Origin: Robiginitomaculum sp.
GTDB lineage: Bacteria; Pseudomonadota; Alphaproteobacteria; Caulobacterales; Maricaulaceae
Direction of reading: 5' to 3'
DNA: 13,041 nt
NCBI GenBank assembly: GCA_021647805.1
Contig: JAKITZ010000043.1
Coordinates: forward strand, 1-13,041
Shown here in pieces: positions 7,809 to 13,041 of the stretch (its first letter is position 1; each line of letters begins with the position of its first letter). Under the pieces are notes generated by a model. That model was not told the DNA's origin and did no database searches. It was given only the letters and a program-made list of their open reading frames with translations. The position numbers and the translations under genes are program-made.

Positions 7809-9062
7809 ATGACCGTGCAACAACAAGCCAATGAAGTTGGAATAAAACGAAAGCCAAAAGACAAAAAACTGATCGTTGGTAGGGTAATTTTTTTCCTTCT
7901 CCCACTGATTATACTTGTTATGGGTATTGTCGTACTTGTGATTATGAGCGCTCTGAAGCCAGAGTTAGAAAAAACTGTGACAGAAATTAAAGCTGTTCCG
8001 GTATTGGTTACAAGCCCGTCACAAGAAGAGGTGCGGTTGAATGTTTTCACTCAAGGCGAGGTAAGCCCAAGGGTAGAGATTGATGTGGTTCCACAGGTCG
8101 GTGGAAAGATCGAATATATCTCTAAGAACTTTCTTGAGGGTGGCGCGTTCTCCAAGAATGAAGTGTTGATTCGTATTGAAACCGCTGATTATGATTTACG
8201 AGTTGTGCAGGCCGAAGCCACTGTTGCACAAGCAAAACAAGGATTGTTACGCGAACAAGCAGAAGCACAAATTGCTGCACGGGATTGGGAAGAGTTGGGT
8301 TCAGGAGAAGCCTCTGCTTTGACTTTGCGCAAACCGCAAATGGCACAGGCCGAGGCTTCATTGGCGGCGGCTAATGCCTCGCTGGCCGATGCTAAATTGC
8401 AATTGGCGCGTACTGCAATTCGTGCGCCATTTGCTGGCAGGGTTCGATCAAAGGCGGCAGATGTCGGGCAGTTTGTGACCCCGGGTGCCAGATTGGCTAG
8501 AATTTTTTCCACCGAAGTGGTTGATGTGCGTTTGCCATTTAGCGATGCTGAGCTGGCAAAGTTAAACTTGCCGATGGCCTTTGTGGAAAGCGAAAACAAC
8601 CGCGGCCCCGAAGTAAAGTTATCGGCAATCGTCGCTGGTAAACCGCGTACATGGCAAGGGCGTATCACCCGCACCGATAGCGCCATAGATCCAACCACGA
8701 GATTGATGTTTGCGTTTGTTGAGGTTTTAGAGCCTTACGGAGCCGGTGCTGATGATGGCATGCCATTGGTGGTTGGCCTGTTTGTGCAGGCCGAGGTTGA
8801 GGGTCAGGTATTACCTGATGCAATGTTAATTCCACGCTCGGCATTGCGAGGAAATAATGATGTGTTTTTGGCCGATGGTGATGAGCTGCGGATTGTCTCG
8901 GTAGAGGTTGCATCATCGAACCGAAATAACGCAATTATAACATCTGGGCTGTCGATAGATGACAAGGTGATCACTTCGCCAGTGCGTGGTGCGCATGATG
9001 GTATGATCATAGCGACTGTTGCGCGTAATGATGTTTTAGAAATTACTGCGAGTGGAGAATAA
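7809..9062 (+). CDS. RND efflux periplasmic adaptor subunit (HlyD/AcrA-type membrane fusion protein)
   Basis: Bridges the inner-membrane pump and the outer-membrane channel. A GTG at 7791 is in frame but lies inside the upstream gene; the ATG at 7809 follows GAGG (7797-7800) and leaves a 10-bp gap. The 417-residue protein begins with a basic, polar segment and one membrane helix (about 26-46) without a signal-peptidase site or lipobox, so it is probably an anchored rather than lipidated adaptor. The lipoyl first half is VVPQVGGKIEYI (93-104). An Ala/Gln/Glu-rich alpha-hairpin of about 65 residues (about 133-200) should dock with the channel tips. The second lipoyl half is IRAPFAGRV (204-212) with DVGQFVTPG. 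Beta-barrel and membrane-proximal domains fill the rest. All expected parts are present. Translation is probably coupled to the genes on both sides. Confidence 0.94.
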   Translation: MTVQQQANEVGIKRKPKDKKLIVGRVIFFLLPLIILVMGIVVLVIMSALKPELEKTVTEIKAVPVLVTSPSQEEVRLNVFTQGEVSPRVEIDVVPQVGGKIEYISKNFLEGGAFSKNEVLIRIETADYDLRVVQAEATVAQAKQGLLREQAEAQIAARDWEELGSGEASALTLRKPQMAQAEASLAAANASLADAKLQLARTAIRAPFAGRVRSKAADVGQFVTPGARLARIFSTEVVDVRLPFSDAELAKLNLPMAFVESENNRGPEVKLSAIVAGKPRTWQGRITRTDSAIDPTTRLMFAFVEVLEPYGAGADDGMPLVVGLFVQAEVEGQVLPDAMLIPRSALRGNNDVFLADGDELRIVSVEVASSNRNNAIITSGLSIDDKVITSPVRGAHDGMIIATVARNDVLEITASGE

Positions 9063-9064
9063 CT

Positions 9065-12000
9065 ATGGCCGGAATTGTTGCATGGTTCGCGCAAAATAAA
9101 ACTGCCGCCAATTTATTGATGGTTTCCATATTGATCGCTGGGACAGTTTCGTTTTTGCGAATTGATCGGGAAATAGACCCCTATGTTGAATTTCCCGGAG
9201 CGCAGGTTTCAGTTGTCTGGCTTGGTGCCGGCCCTCAAGACATCGAAGAGCAAATAACTGTTCGCCTTGAAGAGGCAGTTAGTCGGGTAAAGGGCGTTGA
9301 TCGGCTATGGTCAGTTTCCAGAGAAAGCATGGGGATGCTGTTTGTTATCGGCGAGGCAACTTTAGACAAAGATGCTTTTTTAGCGGAAATAAAACGTGAA
9401 GTTGACTCAATTGCTACATTCCCACCGGCCGCTCAACAACCACAATTAAATCAGTTTAGAAGCCAAAACCAGATAATGCGAATTGCACTGTCTGGCGATG
9501 TAGATGAACGCATGTTAAAACGGTATGCGGAGAAAGTACGCCGCGATATAGCGTTGCTTTCGGAAGTGCCATCGGTCAGCTTGTTTGGGGTGCGCGGTGA
9601 AGAGGTGTCAATTGAAATATCAGAAGATGCCTTGCGTCAATACGGATTGACATTTTCTGATGTTTCTAATGCAATTCGCGGAACTTCGGTAAACCTTTCT
9701 TCGGGAAATGTTAGAACTTCTGTTGGTGATATGCAGCTCCGCACAAGGCAATTGGCCGATAGTCAGCAGGATTTTGAAAATGTAATTATCCGTCAAACTC
9801 CCGGTGGTGCAACTATTCGTGTTGGTGATGTGGCCACGGTTATTGACGGTTTTGCAGACGTAAATTTGCTGGCAACCATGAACGGCAAACGCACTGTTTT
9901 GGTGCAGGTGCTTTCGGGGCCTAATATGGACGTGGTCGCTATGTCCAAGCAGGTCAAAGAATACATGGAAAAAGCACAAGAGTCTCTGCCTGAAGGCGTT
10001 AGTATGATCTTGTGGGAAGATACATCGGAAACTTTTACCGATCGTATTGGAAGCATTATGGGTAATTTTGCATCCGGTCTGGTATTGGTTTTAATCACCC
10101 TGTTTTTGTTTTTACGACCGGCAGTAGCGTTTTGGGTATCGGTAGGAATTGTCACGGCATTTGCTGGCGGAGTGGCATTTTTGCCGGTGAATAATATTTC
10201 GTTTTCGATGATCTCAACATTTTCGTTTTTGTTGGTATTGGGGGTAATAGTTGATGATGCGATCATTGTTGGCGAGGCGATCCACCGAGAGAACGAGCAT
10301 GAAAGATATGGCCCCAAGGCGGCGATAGCTGGAACAAAAATGGTAATGAAACCGGTCATCTTTGCCGTTCTAACTACGATGATTTTCTTTGCACCATGGA
10401 TGCTCGTCTCTGGTCAAGCGCGAGAGTTCACCCGTTCCATATCTTTGGTGGTGATCTTGGCATTAAGTTTTTCACTGATCGAAAGCCTGCTGATATTACC
10501 GGCGCACCTTTCGCACTTAAAGCCGATAAATGCCAAAAACAAGTTCGCAAAATTTCAAGAAAACTTGGCTGGAAGCATCATAAAATTCGCCCATCACACT
10601 TATCGACCAGTAATGGCTTGGACGGTGAAAAACCGTTATATCACTGCTGCGTCATTCATTGCGATAGGCATCATGTCAATTGGTTGGTCTGCAACAGGTA
10701 TTGTAAAGTTTACCTTTATGCCGGAAACCGAAAGTGAAGAGGTAAGCATCACGGTCGAACTGCCAGAAGGTACGCCGTTTAGTCGATCATTAGAGGTGCT
10801 GGCACAGATACAAAAAGCCGAAAAACAACTTGAAGAAGAAATAAATTCTGTCGGCGGTAAACTAATCGAGAACTGGTACACCAGAGCCAGAGAAACCAAT
10901 ATTTTAGCATTGGTGCGGTTGGTTGGAGCCGAAGAGCGCACATTATCGGCGAAAGAAACCGCCGAGCGCTTGCGCGAGCTAATTGGTGAAGTGCCAGACG
11001 CGCAAACAATATCTGTTTCATACAAAAACGAAGACAGTGATCCAGAAATTCAATATGTTTTGAACTCGACAGATTTAGAAGACTTAACGGCTGCGGCAGA
11101 TGATTTGATGATGCAATTACGCACCTATGGTGTGGTGTTTAATGTGGTCAATGACAGTCAGACAGCTTCTGAGGAAATTCAATTCAAATTAAAGCCCGGA
11201 GCTGAAACCTTAGGTATTACTATTGCTGATGTGGCGACACAGGTGCGTCAAGGTTTTTACGGTGTCGAGGTACAACGCCTACCCCGTGATGGTGAGGATG
11301 TTCGGGTATTTGTCAGATACCCACGCAAAGACCGTGAGTCGCTTGATTACTTAAAAAACATGCGTATTCGCACCAATGATGGCCGTGAATTACCGCTTTA
11401 TTCAGTGGCTGATTTATCATTCGAGCCGGGCATTACCCGAATATTGCGCCGTGAAAGACAACGGGCAATTATTATTTCCGCCGAAGCTGATCCAGCAGAG
11501 GTCGGTGGCGTTCGTGATAATATGAAGGAAGAATTCTTTGAAGCGTTTGATCAACGCCACCCGAATGTGCGGCGCGGTAATATCGGGCAGTCGCAAGGCC
11601 AAGCTGATTTTATGTCAGAGATATTGATCTTGTCATTAATGGCGTTTGGCGTTGCTTACATATTGGTAGCGGTAGCCTTTCGTTCATATTCAGAGCCTTT
11701 ATTGATATTATTTGCGGCAATTCCGTTTTGCTTTGTTGGCGGTGTAATTGGGCACTTCATCATGGGTGTTAATATGTCTTTGTTCTCGTTAATGGGGGTG
11801 ATGGCCGCTGCCGGTGTCGCGGTGAATGACAATTTGGTACTGATCGATTATGTGCATAGGCTGCGAGCCTCTGGCATGGGTGGTGCGCGGGCATTGGTTG
11901 AAGCAGGTGTCGAGCGGTTCAGGCCAATATTGCTGACCTCTTTGACAACTTTCGTTGGCTTAGTACCGTTAATGATGGAGAAATCGTTACAGGCGGCGTT

Positions 12001-12217
12001 TCTGATACCAGTTGCTATCGGGCTGGCGTTTGGTGTTTTATTCGCTCTGTTCGTTACCTTGTTTCTGGTTCCTAGCCTTTATGCAATCGGTGCTGATATT
12101 CGCCGGTATTTCATCTATTTGTGGACAGGAAAACCGGTTGAGAGTTTCGGCAAAAGTCTTGAAGACCTTGATCTTAGCGAAGACTATGATGCTTATATTC
12201 CGGAGCAAGCTGAATAA
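9065..12217 (+). CDS. RND efflux pump, inner-membrane permease (AcrB-like)
   Basis: A proton-driven transporter, expected to be a trimer, that captures substrates from the periplasm or outer leaflet and hands them to the channel. Its 1050 residues fit the usual AcrB-like size. TM1 is near 13-32, then the first large periplasmic loop (about 35-330). TM2-6 span about 335-500 and include GVIVDDAIIVGE in TM4 with the proton-relay pair D397-D398. TM7 is near 525-545, then the second periplasmic loop (about 550-850). TM8-12 span about 850-1020. At the TM10 position where AcrB has Lys940 this protein reads VNDNLVLIDY, with Asn921 in place of Lys and Asp922 next to it. GGAG lies before the ATG, which is 2 bp after the adaptor stop, implying coupled translation. 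The partners and layout support a multidrug-type exporter, but substrate range is unknown. Confidence 0.95.
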   Translation: MAGIVAWFAQNKTAANLLMVSILIAGTVSFLRIDREIDPYVEFPGAQVSVVWLGAGPQDIEEQITVRLEEAVSRVKGVDRLWSVSRESMGMLFVIGEATLDKDAFLAEIKREVDSIATFPPAAQQPQLNQFRSQNQIMRIALSGDVDERMLKRYAEKVRRDIALLSEVPSVSLFGVRGEEVSIEISEDALRQYGLTFSDVSNAIRGTSVNLSSGNVRTSVGDMQLRTRQLADSQQDFENVIIRQTPGGATIRVGDVATVIDGFADVNLLATMNGKRTVLVQVLSGPNMDVVAMSKQVKEYMEKAQESLPEGVSMILWEDTSETFTDRIGSIMGNFASGLVLVLITLFLFLRPAVAFWVSVGIVTAFAGGVAFLPVNNISFSMISTFSFLLVLGVIVDDAIIVGEAIHRENEHERYGPKAAIAGTKMVMKPVIFAVLTTMIFFAPWMLVSGQAREFTRSISLVVILALSFSLIESLLILPAHLSHLKPINAKNKFAKFQENLAGSIIKFAHHTYRPVMAWTVKNRYITAASFIAIGIMSIGWSATGIVKFTFMPETESEEVSITVELPEGTPFSRSLEVLAQIQKAEKQLEEEINSVGGKLIENWYTRARETNILALVRLVGAEERTLSAKETAERLRELIGEVPDAQTISVSYKNEDSDPEIQYVLNSTDLEDLTAAADDLMMQLRTYGVVFNVVNDSQTASEEIQFKLKPGAETLGITIADVATQVRQGFYGVEVQRLPRDGEDVRVFVRYPRKDRESLDYLKNMRIRTNDGRELPLYSVADLSFEPGITRILRRERQRAIIISAEADPAEVGGVRDNMKEEFFEAFDQRHPNVRRGNIGQSQGQADFMSEILILSLMAFGVAYILVAVAFRSYSEPLLILFAAIPFCFVGGVIGHFIMGVNMSLFSLMGVMAAAGVAVNDNLVLIDYVHRLRASGMGGARALVEAGVERFRPILLTSLTTFVGLVPLMMEKSLQAAFLIPVAIGLAFGVLFALFVTLFLVPSLYAIGADIRRYFIYLWTGKPVESFGKSLEDLDLSEDYDAYIPEQAE

Positions 12218-12281
12218 TTTGTAATATTTAAAACACCGGTATTGCATTGTTTGTTTTGAGTTACTGTTTTAGTGTTTCTAG
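12218..12281. other. Gap after the efflux operon; left composition boundary
   Basis: AT-rich sequence with no gene. AAAACA (12230-12235) and TGTTTT (12252-12257) form a weak inverted repeat, but I see no convincing terminator for the efflux operon. Similarity to LptF/LptG begins at or just after 12282, and the frame is closed by TAG at 12279-12281 and 12270-12272. Confidence 0.4.
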
Positions 12282-12854
12282 GAAAATTTTGGGGAAAACT
12301 ATGAATTTGCAGCCATTAAATCCGCAGGAATATCGCTCAAAAGGTTTTTATTGCCACTTATACTTCTTACTGTTTTTTTTAGTGGAATAAATTTTTTATT
12401 TTTAGACTATGTTTTTCCGCATGCTACACTAAAGCAAAAAAACATGTTTAACAACCTAAAAAAGAAGCAACCTGCATTGGCATTAATTCCTGGAACTTTT
12501 AATACCGAAATCCCTGGATATATTATTAAATTTGATGAGAAGTATGGCGAAGAAAACAACTTTTTAAGAAATGTTCAAATCTCTGATTTAACTGCTAATC
12601 GTGGAAAGATTAAAGTAATTACTTCTAGTACTGCCGAAATAACAACAGAAGAAGGTAGTAAATATATGACTTTAACCTTAAAAGATGGTAATTATTATGA
12701 AGATTACATAAAACGATCTGCTCCACGAAATGAAAAAGCAAAAATGCCTTTCTCAAATGCTACATTTGATACCTATGTTATAAATATTGATATATCCTCT
12801 TTTAATGATGAGGACAATTTGAATAAAGAAGATATAAATATTCACTGCCCTTAA
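12282..12854 (+). pseudogene. Internal fragment of an LptF/LptG lipopolysaccharide-export permease, Bacteroidota-like
   Basis: LptF and LptG are the membrane halves of the LptB2FG transporter that extracts lipopolysaccharide from the inner membrane. The open frame of about 190 codons begins ENFGENYEFAAIKSAGISL, matching the coupling helix that contacts LptB. One membrane helix follows (RFLLPLILLTVFF...), then the start of the periplasmic beta-jellyroll: KKKQPALALIPGTF, IPGYIIKFDEKYGE, TLKDGNYYEDY, KMPFSNATFDTYVIN and ISSFNDED. TM1-2 and the C-terminal TM4-6 are missing, so it cannot work alone. No in-frame ATG exists at the head; TTG at 12351 has a weak AGG upstream but would start inside a membrane helix. 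G+C over 12361-12600 is 69 of 240 (29%), far below the neighbouring genes. The phrasing recalls Bacteroidota LptF/G, from memory only. It may be a transferred remnant or an assembly chimera. Confidence 0.7.
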
Positions 12855-12942
12855 GTCGCCGGGTCTTTTGCAATTCCGGACAGAGATAAATAGCCGCGTA
12901 CTTCAGCTCGTGGGGAAAGTACATGGCACTAATCTTAAATAA
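12838..12942 (+). other. Possible 3' end of an unrecognised plus-strand gene
   Basis: After the LptF/G similarity fades near 12840, G+C rises to about 50%. One plus frame is open from 12838 to a TAA at 12940-12942 and ends SRVLQLVGKVHGTNLK, which reads like an ordinary protein C-terminus. It lies just before a hairpin, as if two genes converged here. I do not recognise the product, the stretch is short, and the opposite strand is also open over this region, so coding is unproven. Confidence 0.2.
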
Positions 12943-12966
12943 AAAAAGAAACCGGCCACAGCCGGC
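12941..12966 (-). terminator. Intrinsic terminator, minus strand
   Basis: On the minus strand the sequence reads GCCGGCTGTGGCCGG and then TTTCTTTTTTT: a GC-only 5-bp stem (12965-12961 with 12956-12952), a 4-nt loop and a long U-run. On the plus strand it has no T-run, so the direction is clear. It serves a transcript coming from the right edge. Confidence 0.65.
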
Positions 12967-12976
12967 AAATTCCAAA

Positions 12977-13041
12977 TTATATATATGGTGACAAAATGAA
13001 TTCTTCGCTACGATTGTTCTTATTCTCAATGATTCTGATAA
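12977..13041 (-). CDS. Possible C-terminus of a gene entering from the right edge
   Basis: A minus-strand frame is open from the window end and codes for about 20 residues ending EEFILSPYI, with a TAA at 12979-12977. The stop is about 11 bp before the minus-strand terminator hairpin, the spacing expected for a real gene end, and that is the main reason to call it. The product is unknown. The competing reading is a plus-strand start at 12996 (MNSSLRLFLFSMILI, GGTGA upstream). The terminator direction argues for the minus reading, but the evidence is thin. Confidence 0.35.
   Translation of the reverse strand, partial: IRIIENKNNRSEEFILSPYI

Noticed and set aside
7144..7905. A 253-codon minus-strand open frame across the outer-membrane channel gene
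   Set aside because: It lies antisense to a secure coding region, has Cys/Ser/Arg-rich composition typical of a shadow frame, and resembles no family.
9793..10359. Long minus-strand open frame inside the RND permease gene
   Set aside because: Antisense to conserved transmembrane segments including the Asp-Asp motif; low-complexity translation with no recognisable domain.
12301..12390. ATG-initiated short frame at 12301
   Set aside because: Out of frame with the LptF/G reading and ends after about 30 codons; no similarity to anything.
12802..13029. 75-codon minus-strand open frame at the right end
   Set aside because: It runs through the terminator hairpin and into the LptF/G fragment. One internal stretch (MYFPHELKYAAIYL) faintly recalls a transposase N-terminus, but there is no ribosome binding site and no support beyond that.
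12996..13041. Plus-strand start MNSSLRLFLFSMILI with GGTGA upstream, like a signal peptide
   Set aside because: Only 15 codons are visible, and the neighbouring terminator points the other way and fits a minus-strand gene end better. Kept as an alternative only.
1..13041. CRISPR array, tRNA, rRNA, insertion sequence or phage genes
   Set aside because: Read through for regular repeats, cloverleaf-like segments and transposase or integrase motifs; none found.

Overview
The window looks like chromosomal DNA of a moderate-GC alphaproteobacterium. The PolA and ClpB sequences read as alphaproteobacterial, and most of the window is roughly 45-50% G+C by eye. It starts inside clpB. The species cannot be named from the sequence.

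Layout. (1) 1-1237: the C-terminal half of clpB on the plus strand. (2) 1261-3094: three tandem minus-strand genes for small two-helix membrane proteins of the DUF4282 type, converging on clpB. (3) 3095-3407: a divergent intergenic region with several inverted repeats. (4) 3408-6188: full-length polA with all three enzymatic domains intact, followed by a probable intrinsic terminator that overlaps its stop codon. (5) 6380-12217: a tightly packed three-gene operon for a tripartite RND efflux pump, in the order outer-membrane lipoprotein channel, periplasmic adaptor, inner-membrane pump. (6) 12218-13041: a composite right end.

How the genes work together. The three RND genes should form one envelope-spanning export complex; no regulator is encoded beside them and the substrate is unknown. 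ClpB (disaggregase) and PolA (repair and Okazaki-fragment processing) are housekeeping genes with no obvious link to the pump. The DUF4282 cluster has no known function. Its members share an almost identical N-terminal signature but carry very different C-terminal tails.

The strangest part is the right end. After the RND gene, G+C drops to about 29% and a roughly 190-codon open frame encodes an internal piece of an LptF/LptG lipopolysaccharide-export permease that resembles Bacteroidota proteins. It lacks both the start and the C-terminal half. Composition then changes again near 12840, to about 50% G+C. A well-formed minus-strand terminator follows, and then what may be the 3' end of another gene. 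This is either a horizontally acquired gene remnant or a chimeric assembly join. The sequence alone cannot decide, and assembly error is the more cautious reading.
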